A stretch of DNA of 47,107 nt from Muribaculaceae bacterium (GTDB lineage: Bacteria; Bacteroidota; Bacteroidia; Bacteroidales; Muribaculaceae). Shown here piece after piece: positions 20,539-28,678 of the stretch (positions are counted from its first letter, which is position 1; the number at the start of each line of letters is the position of its first letter). The notes under the pieces were generated by a model. The model saw only the letters and a program-made list of their open reading frames with translations, did no database searches and was not told where the DNA came from. Made by a program: the position numbers and the translations under genes. Location of the stretch: assembly GCA_029062985.1 (NCBI GenBank), contig JAIDPA010000188.1:71684-118790 (forward strand), given 5' to 3'.

Positions 20539-21567
20539 ATGGATAGCAAAAAGACAGTGCTAATATCCGGCGGAGCGGGATATATCGGCTCGCATACTGC
20601 CGTTGAGCTGATAAATGCAGGTTACGATGTTGTAATAATAGATAATTTTTCAAATTCAGAGAAGAAGGCTATAGAGGGTGTCAGGAAGATTACAGGCAAG
20701 GATGTCATCTTTGAGGAAGTCGATACCTGCGATAAAGCGGCTCTCAGAAAGGTGTTTGAGAAATATCCTTTCGACACGGTGATTCACTTCGCTGCGTATA
20801 AGGCTGTGGGGGAATCAATGGCTGAACCCCTGAAATATTATCAGAATAATCTTGTTTCCTTCATGAATATTGTGGAGATGATGAAGGAATTTAATCGTCC
20901 TAACGTATTGTTCTCTTCGTCTGCGACTGTTTACGGTGAGGCAGAGAAACTTCCCGTCACTGAATCGACTCCGCGTCAGCCTGCCACTTCACCATACGGC
21001 AACACCAAGCAGATTGCTGAGGATATCCTGCGCGACTGTTGCCGGGCTTACTCCGGACTTTATGGCATTGCCCTTCGATATTTCAATCCTATCGGAGCGC
21101 ATCCGTCAGCACTGATAGGCGAGCTGCCGCGTGGAGTGCCGAATAATCTGGTGCCTTTCATCACTCAGACTGCAGCCGGCATACGCGAGTGTCTGAGTGT
21201 GTTCGGTAACGATTATGATACTCCTGACGGCACCTGTCTGCGCGACTATATAGATGTCGTAGACCTTGCTAAAGCTCACGTCGCGGCTGTCGACCGCATG
21301 ACGGAAGACAAGATGAAAGAGAAATATGAGATTTTCAATATCGGCACCGGGAATCCTGTGTCGGTGCTTGAACTCATCACGACTTTTGAGGAAGTAAATA
21401 ATCTTAAGCTTCCCTATAAGATGGCGCCTCGGCGTCCGGGCGACGTAACTGCTGTATGGGCAGATACGTCGTTGGCTAACGATGTGTTGGGCTGGAAGGC
21501 TGAACGCTCTCTGGGCGACACCTTGAAGTCGGCATGGGAATGGGAGAAGAATGTCAGAGGTATTTAG
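20539..21567 (+). CDS. galE: UDP-glucose 4-epimerase
   Basis: GGAGYIGSHTAVEL, SSSATVYG, Y-x3-K (YGNTK), RYFNPIGAHPSALIGE. Confidence 0.96.
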   Translation: MDSKKTVLISGGAGYIGSHTAVELINAGYDVVIIDNFSNSEKKAIEGVRKITGKDVIFEEVDTCDKAALRKVFEKYPFDTVIHFAAYKAVGESMAEPLKYYQNNLVSFMNIVEMMKEFNRPNVLFSSSATVYGEAEKLPVTESTPRQPATSPYGNTKQIAEDILRDCCRAYSGLYGIALRYFNPIGAHPSALIGELPRGVPNNLVPFITQTAAGIRECLSVFGNDYDTPDGTCLRDYIDVVDLAKAHVAAVDRMTEDKMKEKYEIFNIGTGNPVSVLELITTFEEVNNLKLPYKMAPRRPGDVTAVWADTSLANDVLGWKAERSLGDTLKSAWEWEKNVRGI

Positions 21568-21722
21568 GCTGTAGGCATTAGGCTCGAGGCTATAGGCTCG
21601 AGCCTTTAAGCTGAAGAAACGAACCTAATGCCTACAGCCTAATGCCTACAGCCTACAGCCTAATGCCTTGAGCCTCCAGCCTAAAGCGCCTAAAGCCTAA
21701 AGCGCCTAAAGCCTAAAGCGCC
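21565..21722. repeat. Array of short AGGCnnnAGGC / GCCTAnnGCCTA repeats in direct and inverted orientation between convergent genes
   Basis: TAGGCTGTAGGCATTAGG (21565-21582) has two perfect, overlapping reverse complements CCTAATGCCTACAGCCTA (21624-21641, 21638-21655); the end is a tandem 16-bp GCCTAAAGCGCCTAAA unit. Confidence 0.85.
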
Positions 21723-22556
21723 TCATTTATACTCTGTCATTTCTGCGGGACGGTAAATGATGCTTTTCTCCGCTATCGGAGAGGCGAGGAAATAGCCCAG
21801 ACAGAATCCCCCTTCCCATAGGGCTGCTCCGTTGCTGTCTTGTTCAAGAGCCGTGAGATAATCAACCATCTCACGGCTTATAGGAATTACAAGGGCAGTC
21901 ACTTCATCGCCGTCAAGGAGAAGGTCTTTTTCATCCTCTTCCTCTATGTCCTGCCGCGATGTCATGGTCACAAAATTTATGATGCCGTCAGTGGCAATCC
22001 GTCTGTCGACCACACTCCATTTGTATGGCTCCCCGTTTCGGAGAAGACGAATCCAGAAACAGTTTTCGTCATCTCCGGGTATTTCCCTGAATGATACCTG
22101 AAGCACTGCTACATAATCGTAAGGCATCTTTATCCATTGAAAAAGCAACCCGATAATTTCGGTTTTATCTTTCATCTTGCATGATGACATGAATTTTGTT
22201 CCCTCAGTCTCTACTTCCACTTGATAATCATGCCCCGGCTCTCCGGGGTTATCATCGCCGAACGTACCATCTTCTTTAAGAGGCAGTATGCGAGATGCGC
22301 CCGTGGATAAGTCTGTGAGAGTGACCATGGCATCTCTGACAGGAGTAAGGTCCATAGCCTCATCCATAGGGGTCGTGTGTGTCAGGCGCACCCTGGACCC
22401 TGTCTCGGTAAGAGTCGCTTCAATCACGAGAGGCGATTCCACGTCGTGATATTTAAAATCAAGCTCTTTTTCACATCCTCCCGTCAGCGACAAGATTAAT
22501 AATCCGATGATTGCCGGAGCTATATTTCTGATTAACACGGAATGAATAGTTTTCAT
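21723..22556 (-). CDS. DUF4249-family lipoprotein
   Basis: Lipobox SLTGGCEKELDF; VESPLVIEATLTETG...VRLTHTTPMDEA...PVRDAMVTLTD typical of the DUF4249 partners of TonB receptors. Confidence 0.8.
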   Translation of the reverse strand: MKTIHSVLIRNIAPAIIGLLILSLTGGCEKELDFKYHDVESPLVIEATLTETGSRVRLTHTTPMDEAMDLTPVRDAMVTLTDLSTGASRILPLKEDGTFGDDNPGEPGHDYQVEVETEGTKFMSSCKMKDKTEIIGLLFQWIKMPYDYVAVLQVSFREIPGDDENCFWIRLLRNGEPYKWSVVDRRIATDGIINFVTMTSRQDIEEEDEKDLLLDGDEVTALVIPISREMVDYLTALEQDSNGAALWEGGFCLGYFLASPIAEKSIIYRPAEMTEYK

Positions 22557-22559
22557 CTT

Positions 22560-24632
22560 TTAAAATTTTAATGTGTAAGACACTGAGGGTATGATTCCGA
22601 AAAGAGACTGCTGCACAGCCCTTGTTCCTGACGGTTTTGAAGGGTCATCCTCGAAATAAATCACGAAGGGACTCTGATGAGAATATGCATTATAGACGCC
22701 GAACGCCCAGATAGAGGTCACTTTACGTCCTACCCGTGTATATGTTGCCGAAAGATCAAGTCGATGTGAGGGGGGAGTCTTATATGTATTCCTTCCCGAA
22801 TAATAGTAGCAGGTCGTACCGGCTATCTCATATTTTTCGTCAGGAGCGGTCAGCGGGCGTCCTGAAGAATATGTCCAGGAGGCTGAGAATTTCCATTTTG
22901 TATTCAGATCATATATAGCGACAATGGCTATATCATTTCTGCGGTCGTTGGAGGCGTCATACCATTTCCCATTGTTTATTCCGGGAATTTTAGTCTCGGT
23001 TTTTGAGAGAGTGTAGGAAATCCATCCGTTAAGCTTACCGGCGTTTTTACGCAGCATTAATTCCATTCCGAAGCTTCTCCCTCTGCCTCCAAGGATTATA
23101 TCTTCGAGATTCACTCTTGAAAACATACTCATTCCGTCTTTATAATCGTAGACGTTTTTCATCGACTTATAATATCCTTCCACGCTCCAGTCCCATCCTC
23201 CGTCAGGCGTCATGCCTGCATAGCCTGCTGAATATTGTATGGTCTGTTCAGGCTTCACATTGGCTGAAGTCAGGGCATATCTGTCGAAAGGAAAGGTGGT
23301 CGAGGTGGAACGCACTCCGTGTATGTTTTGAGAGGTAACGGAGACGCCTCCCTTTATGTTATGGAAATCGTTGATAGTGAATTTGAGACTCGCCCGGGGT
23401 TCAAAATTAGCGTAAGTTTTATTGGCATATTCAGGAAGAGGTTCATTAATGGATATGAAATCGTGAAATCGGCTCGCTGCCAATGAGGAGAAAAGGGAAA
23501 GACGTCCTCCGGCGGAAAGAGACATCCATTTTGTTATATCTCCTTCATATCCCGCCCATACAGCATTACTCCAGCCGCTGCGTAGGTCGAGATAATGTGC
23601 CGCATCGACATACATATCTCCCGATTTAACCCTTAGCATATCTGAACGGACTCCGAGTTCTATCGAATGATGGTCGGAGATAGCATACAATACTCTTTCA
23701 TTTAGGGAGAAAGAATGTATGTATTGGGTCATTTCCTGATTGGAAGCCATGATGTCCATACCCATCAAAGTGGTGTAATCTGTCACGGCACCTGTTGTGG
23801 TGAAGCTCCAGCCGTTGTCTGTTCGGTAATTCCAGTTGACACTTCCGGCGAGATTGCCCCAATGAAGAGTCATTAGATCGGAGACTGCAAGATCATCGCG
23901 TGAGACGAAGAATGAACCGTCTAAGTAATTATTAGAACTTATTTTATAGTGGATTCTGGCATTAATATCCCAGAAGTTCATTATCGTATGTTTATACTGA
24001 GGTATCAGTTTTAGAAACAAGTCGACATAAGAACGTCGGGCAGCCACAGAAAAAGAGAGCTTATCCTTGACGATAGGTCCGTTGGCAGAAATTTTGGCGT
24101 TAAGGATACCGATAGTGCCGGAGAAATGATACTTGTTCAGGTCGCCCGGTTTCATATAAGTCTCTAAAGCTGAGGAAGAGGCTTCTCCGAACTGAGCCGG
24201 AATAGGACCTTTATGTAAAATTGCCCTGCTCATGGCGTCGTCATTGAAAGTGGAGAATATTCCCATCATGTGCGCCGGATTATAAAGGGTCATTCCGTCC
24301 ATCATCACTAAGTTCTGATAGGCATTGCCACCTCTGACTTCAAAACCGCCGGCTCCGTCAGCCTCACCATGCACGCCCGGAAGGAGGGTGATGGCTTTGA
24401 TGACATCTGTTTCTCCAAATAATTGTGGTGTCAGCGCAAGTTTATTAAGCTCAAGATTCTCACTTCCTAATTTGCCGCTTGAAATCCTCTGATGAGCGGA
24501 TTGCCCTGTGACAATAATTTCCTTCAATGTCTGCGTATCAATGGAATCAGGCAATTCATCCCCTTTCGCTTTTTGGCTTAGAGCAAAGAAGAAAAAGAAG
24601 ATGGCTACGCCTAAAACTGACTTTCTAATCAT
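22560..24632 (-). CDS. TonB-dependent receptor
   Basis: LKEIIVTGQSAHQRISSGKLG TonB box; plug VIKAITLLPGVHGEADGAGGFEVRGGNAYQNLVMMDGMTLYNPAH; C-terminal beta-barrel ending YTLKF. Confidence 0.92.
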   Translation of the reverse strand: MIRKSVLGVAIFFFFFALSQKAKGDELPDSIDTQTLKEIIVTGQSAHQRISSGKLGSENLELNKLALTPQLFGETDVIKAITLLPGVHGEADGAGGFEVRGGNAYQNLVMMDGMTLYNPAHMMGIFSTFNDDAMSRAILHKGPIPAQFGEASSSALETYMKPGDLNKYHFSGTIGILNAKISANGPIVKDKLSFSVAARRSYVDLFLKLIPQYKHTIMNFWDINARIHYKISSNNYLDGSFFVSRDDLAVSDLMTLHWGNLAGSVNWNYRTDNGWSFTTTGAVTDYTTLMGMDIMASNQEMTQYIHSFSLNERVLYAISDHHSIELGVRSDMLRVKSGDMYVDAAHYLDLRSGWSNAVWAGYEGDITKWMSLSAGGRLSLFSSLAASRFHDFISINEPLPEYANKTYANFEPRASLKFTINDFHNIKGGVSVTSQNIHGVRSTSTTFPFDRYALTSANVKPEQTIQYSAGYAGMTPDGGWDWSVEGYYKSMKNVYDYKDGMSMFSRVNLEDIILGGRGRSFGMELMLRKNAGKLNGWISYTLSKTETKIPGINNGKWYDASNDRRNDIAIVAIYDLNTKWKFSASWTYSSGRPLTAPDEKYEIAGTTCYYYSGRNTYKTPPSHRLDLSATYTRVGRKVTSIWAFGVYNAYSHQSPFVIYFEDDPSKPSGTRAVQQSLFGIIPSVSYTLKF

Positions 24633-24656
24633 TACCTATCTGTATTAAATTCGATG

Positions 24657-24664
24657 CAAAGTTA
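24657..24664 (-). promoter_or_regulatory. -7 box TAACTTTG for the TonB receptor/DUF4249 operon
   Basis: Exact TAnnTTTG on the minus strand with TTTG 21 bp upstream. Confidence 0.55.
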
Positions 24665-24836
24665 ATCTTTTGGTCAGTAACTATGCAAATAAATCGACAA
24701 ATAAGCAATTATTATAGACCAAGCAATAACTTTTTGTGGAACAATGACATTGAAGGAAAGGGAATTTATTTTCTATATCGCCGGATGTCTGTATATGCCT
24801 GAAGTCAATGATATTCTGAAATATATTCAAGAAGGG

Positions 24837-24938
24837 CTACCGGACCCAGATGCCAAAGTTTGGTGGATTCATTTTCGAGTTGCCGATATGTATTGGAATT
24901 TCAATCTTTGAACCTCCTCCATGATAAAGAGTGATCAT
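24837..24938 (-). pseudogene. Truncated DUF3990-like ORF
   Basis: MITLYHGGGSKIEIPIHIGNSKMNPPNFGIWVR* (33 aa) starts with the YHG-type N-terminus of DUF3990 proteins and overlaps the DUF3791 stop by ATGA. Confidence 0.5.
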
Positions 24939-25144
24939 ATCGAATGTTTTATTACATAATCGTCAATTTCCTCAAGAATCCATTGAGGACTTTGAGTATG
25001 AATGACTTCATAGTTCTTTTCAAGATAATCAATTGTTCCTGAAGATGTCAGTGTCTGCATTGCTTGAGCACCGGAAATATGATGAGCATTTTTATATTGC
25101 TCAATACAAAACGACAAAAATAGAGGTATCGTATATTTTCCCAT
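24935..25144 (-). CDS. DUF3791-family small protein
   Basis: MGKYTIPLFLSFCIEQYKNAHHISGAQAMQTLTSSGTIDYLEKNYEVIHTQSPQWILEEIDDYVIKHSI; the ORF-track start at 25435 is likely artefactual. Confidence 0.7.
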   Translation of the reverse strand: MGKYTIPLFLSFCIEQYKNAHHISGAQAMQTLTSSGTIDYLEKNYEVIHTQSPQWILEEIDDYVIKHSI

Positions 25145-25225
25145 AGAAATGTAATTTTTATTTATGCAAAAATAATAACATATTCTGGGATACGCAACAT
25201 TGATTCTCTTGAACAATATCGGTAG

Positions 25226-25369
25226 GAAAGACACACCATACGCTTTCAGCTTCATCTGTCGGCATCCATACAGGGACGAGCCATGTCTGCGGAGGAACTG
25301 ACGGACTTCGCCCGTGAGCTGATGAAGGGGATCGGCTACGGCAGACAGCGTACAAGAATGACTATGTAA
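25226..25369 (+). pseudogene. Fragment of a MobB-like relaxase (mobilisation protein)
   Basis: + strand frame reads FQLHLSASIQGRAMSAEELTDFARELMKGIGYGRQ...*, resembling the N-terminal relaxase segment (SxEELxxFAREyMxxlGYGxQPY) but truncated both sides. Confidence 0.5.
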
Positions 25370-25450
25370 AAATGGTGAAGTCCCCGACATAACTGCCGAG
25401 GACTTCCATTCTTGCATGAATATATTTGTATTCAAATATATTTCGTTATA

Positions 25451-25777
25451 TTATTGACAAACCTTGAACGATGCTTTCTTGCCATTGATTTTTAATTGAA
25501 CCTTTGGATTCGAAAACTGATAGAGGTGGTCGAATGTCAATGTTACCGTAGCTACACCCTTATTTACAGAGACATCTACGGAAGTCGCTTTGTATTGCTG
25601 CCCTTCCCAAGAAGGAATGAGTTTTACATCTGTAACAGCATATTGTCCACCGGCTTTGTCGTCTATGAAAACGATTGTCACTTTATCATCGTAATTGTTG
25701 AACCCTTGACAATGGGGTTTGGCATAGACAGACAAACTAAGTGCCATACTTAAAAATAGGATTATAATAGATTTCAT
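25451..25777 (-). CDS. Small secreted protein of unknown function
   Basis: MKSIIILFLSMALSLSVYAKPH signal peptide, 108 aa. Confidence 0.6.
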   Translation of the reverse strand: MKSIIILFLSMALSLSVYAKPHCQGFNNYDDKVTIVFIDDKAGGQYAVTDVKLIPSWEGQQYKATSVDVSVNKGVATVTLTFDHLYQFSNPKVQLKINGKKASFKVCQ

Positions 25778-25787
25778 AACGGTAGTA

Positions 25788-28097
25788 TTAGAAACGAGAT
25801 TTCTCAGTATTTCCTGCACCTGTACCACGATAACGGTCGCGGGTTGTATTGAAGCGATACTGCAGTGTGAGCATCACAGAGCGCCCGGGCGAGAAGTTTT
25901 TCTGCTGTATCTGAACGGCGTCGCTACATAGATAGAAGTTATTCTTGGCAGAGTCGAACAAATCCTTAGCCTCAAGAGTCACACTGAAGGAATCCTTGAA
26001 AAATCCCTTGTAAATCTTGGCGTTGACATACCACGGTGTATTTGTCAGGCGTGTGTTATTGTCCCAACCGCGTGTCATCAGTTGTGCGTCCACGTTAAGC
26101 CAGATGTCAAAAGGAAGATGAACTGCATTCTGCCACTGGAGCATGAAGATAGGAGTGTTCATATTCACTTGCTCGCCATTTACAGGCAGAGTAAGCCACT
26201 GCTTCATCATACCGACATTCACTTTCGGTTGCCATACACCAACTTGAAAATTACCACCTACGAAAGCTTGCAGATAGTGCCGATGATCGAGATTAGCGGT
26301 ACGAATGATTGTAGCCTCGCCCTCCGGACCGTATGGCTCCGTGATATGATACACGCCGTCTTTGAAGTAGGTGTATGAGAGTTGAGCAAAAAAGCGTCGC
26401 CACTGCGCCATATACTCTACAGTCTGCAACTTCGTTGGCTTCAGATAGGGATTACCCGTCTCGTATGTCAGACGATTTATATAGCTGATTGCACCGTCAA
26501 GTTGACCATATCCGGGGCGAATTGTCTTGCCGGTATAGTTCAGTCCCATTCTGACTTTCCCTACTTGCGTGGCGATATTGAGTGAAGGGAAAATATTATT
26601 GTAGGTTTTACTCTGTCCGTCTTGAAACAGTCCCATTTCATAATAGTTGAACTTGACATGCTCATAACGCAAACCTGCACCAATCATAAAACGCCCGAAC
26701 TGTTGCCCCAATTCTGCAAACACAGCGATATTATTCTCGTCCACACGATTGTCGGCATCCGGAGTTTCAGGTATATTGGCTGAGAAAAGATTGGTGGTCC
26801 TGGTATTGGAGTATTCTTCACCGATTTCAATCTGACCTTTCCATAAAGGATAAGTCATCACCAGTTTTTCGGCAAACATTCGGTTGCGGTTCGTTGACGA
26901 AGTGTTTACCTCGCGGTCATTACCCGTTTCGCTAAGTTCATTGTTGAATGTCAGTTCACGGCTCTTGTACCAAATGTAATCCGCGTTAAAATCAATGTTG
27001 AGCTTGCCAACGATTCCATTATAGTAGAAATTGGCATAGTGCCGAGGAACAGCGGTAGACTGATTGTGTACATCCGAATTATAGAGGTCGAGTAAAGTGC
27101 CGTTCTGCCATATTTCACTTGGGATTGTGCCGTCGGTATGGTGACGGTTCCAACTGTTCTGATAGTATGCACCTATGCTGTGTCGGTCGTTGATCATATA
27201 TGAAAATCCCAGTTTACCGGTCATGTCATTATACGATTCTTTGCCGATGGTACTTACAAACTGGCTATATGTTCCTTTTGATGTTATAGTGTTCATGTCA
27301 TTAAGGCGATCAAAACGGGTGTTTCCTCTCCACCATCCATAGTTGGCGAAGATTTCAAGTCCACCGGTACGGTATTTTAGATCAAGTGAATTGCCGGTGC
27401 GGAAGTAATGCTGAAATCCATTATCTGAACGAAGTATACCGCTAAAGCCATCTCCTTTTGGCGGTTTCGTGCGGATGCGAATCACCGACTTAACATCAGC
27501 TGCGTATGCAGCCCCCGGATTGGTGATGACTTCCACATTCTTGATATCTCCGGAGTTGAGTTGAGAGAGCTCCTGAAGGTCATTGACTTTGCGTCCATTG
27601 ATGTAGATTGCCGGAGAGCCTTTACCGAATACTTCAAGTGCGCCTCCATTGTCAACAACCATCGGCACATGCACGAGAACATCATTGGCAGTACCTGCCA
27701 CAGCGAGGGAACTGCCCTCTACATTAGTCACCAATGCGTTACCTTTCATCGTAGTGGTCGGGCGAGAAGCTTTTACAACTACCTCACCAAGTTCCACTGC
27801 GGAAGTATTCAGGATTATATCACCCATCTCGCCCGTTTGTGGAACATTAGTGGTAATGGTCTCATAGCCTACGAATGACACTTTAGCTGTCAGGTTGCAG
27901 TCTGCATCCGTAGGGATTGAGAAGAGACCCTCTGAATCAGTTATACCTCCTCCAACAAATGTTGAGTCGCAGTAGAGAACAACATTTACAAAGTCAAGCG
28001 GCGCATTGTTTTCGTCAAGTATGCGACCTTTTACGTCACGGCTAAAAGCCGGGAGGACTGCCAAGAGTGCAGTCAGAAAGAGAATAATCTTTTTCAT
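25788..28097 (-). CDS. Outer-membrane beta-barrel protein with carboxypeptidase-regulatory-like N-terminus (OMP_b-brl_3 type TonB receptor)
   Basis: DVKGRILDENNAPLDFVNVVLYC; VFGKGSPAIYINGRKVNDLQELSQLNSGDIKNVEVITNPGAAYAADVKSVIRI. Confidence 0.85.
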   Translation of the reverse strand: MKKIILFLTALLAVLPAFSRDVKGRILDENNAPLDFVNVVLYCDSTFVGGGITDSEGLFSIPTDADCNLTAKVSFVGYETITTNVPQTGEMGDIILNTSAVELGEVVVKASRPTTTMKGNALVTNVEGSSLAVAGTANDVLVHVPMVVDNGGALEVFGKGSPAIYINGRKVNDLQELSQLNSGDIKNVEVITNPGAAYAADVKSVIRIRTKPPKGDGFSGILRSDNGFQHYFRTGNSLDLKYRTGGLEIFANYGWWRGNTRFDRLNDMNTITSKGTYSQFVSTIGKESYNDMTGKLGFSYMINDRHSIGAYYQNSWNRHHTDGTIPSEIWQNGTLLDLYNSDVHNQSTAVPRHYANFYYNGIVGKLNIDFNADYIWYKSRELTFNNELSETGNDREVNTSSTNRNRMFAEKLVMTYPLWKGQIEIGEEYSNTRTTNLFSANIPETPDADNRVDENNIAVFAELGQQFGRFMIGAGLRYEHVKFNYYEMGLFQDGQSKTYNNIFPSLNIATQVGKVRMGLNYTGKTIRPGYGQLDGAISYINRLTYETGNPYLKPTKLQTVEYMAQWRRFFAQLSYTYFKDGVYHITEPYGPEGEATIIRTANLDHRHYLQAFVGGNFQVGVWQPKVNVGMMKQWLTLPVNGEQVNMNTPIFMLQWQNAVHLPFDIWLNVDAQLMTRGWDNNTRLTNTPWYVNAKIYKGFFKDSFSVTLEAKDLFDSAKNNFYLCSDAVQIQQKNFSPGRSVMLTLQYRFNTTRDRYRGTGAGNTEKSRF

Positions 28098-28522
28098 CGT
28101 GTTTGTTTTTTGATTTCGATTAATGCGTCGATAAGGCTTCCATCAAGGTTAATACCTTTTTCCTCCATCTTATCAGTTATTTTCTGTTTGGTGTCACTGA
28201 GAACGTTGCTGTCGAGGTCTTCCCATGATAGGATTTCCGAGCCATCGCCGTTGGTAGTAACACGAGCATTATGCTCGGTTTTGTTTCCGGCAGCATCGGT
28301 TACATTAAAAATGACTACTGCCTGGAAATTGCCATCTTCAAGGTCGTGCGTATATGCCAGACCAATGTATTCGACATCAGGGATTGAGTCAAGATAATTG
28401 AGAGTCGCTATGCCGATATTGCGGTCGCGATTGTCGCCCTGTCCGATATTCCAGCCACATGATGTCAGTGTGGCTGGAACCATTATGACAGCAATGGCGA
28501 GCATTAAGATTTTCTTTTTCAT
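28094..28522 (-). CDS. Hypothetical lipoprotein
   Basis: Lipobox PATLTSCGWNIG; ATGA overlap with the OMP gene. Confidence 0.65.
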   Translation of the reverse strand: MKKKILMLAIAVIMVPATLTSCGWNIGQGDNRDRNIGIATLNYLDSIPDVEYIGLAYTHDLEDGNFQAVVIFNVTDAAGNKTEHNARVTTNGDGSEILSWEDLDSNVLSDTKQKITDKMEEKGINLDGSLIDALIEIKKQTR

Positions 28523-28550
28523 TTGCGTCAGTTTTTTAAATTTCCTGATG

Positions 28551-28558
28551 CAAAATTA
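28551..28558 (-). promoter_or_regulatory. -7 box TAATTTTG upstream of the lipoprotein/OMP operon
   Basis: Exact TAnnTTTG on the minus strand with TTTG 21 bp upstream. Confidence 0.55.
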
Positions 28559-28678
28559 TATCTTAAATCATCTTAAAACCAAATATAAAAGTCTTAATAC
28601 AAGAAATGCAACCTACTGAAAATCAGCGGTTGCATTTCCTGAAAGTCTTAATTTGGGATTACCGGGTCTTAATCGTTC

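Noticed and set aside
21565-21722. Possible CRISPR-like array
   Set aside because: Repeat words are only 6-16 bp, degenerate, in both orientations and without unique spacers or cas genes.
24744-24911. 55-aa plus-strand ORF MTLKEREFIFYIAGCLYMPEVNDILKYIQEGLPDPDAKVWWIHFRVADMYWNFNL
   Set aside because: Reads fairly protein-like but overlaps the DUF3990-like remnant on the other strand, and no family is recognised; too uncertain to call.
24935-25435. 166-aa ORF as given in the track
   Set aside because: Only the last 69 aa match DUF3791; the N-terminal part is antisense to the relaxase fragment, so the start was moved to 25144.
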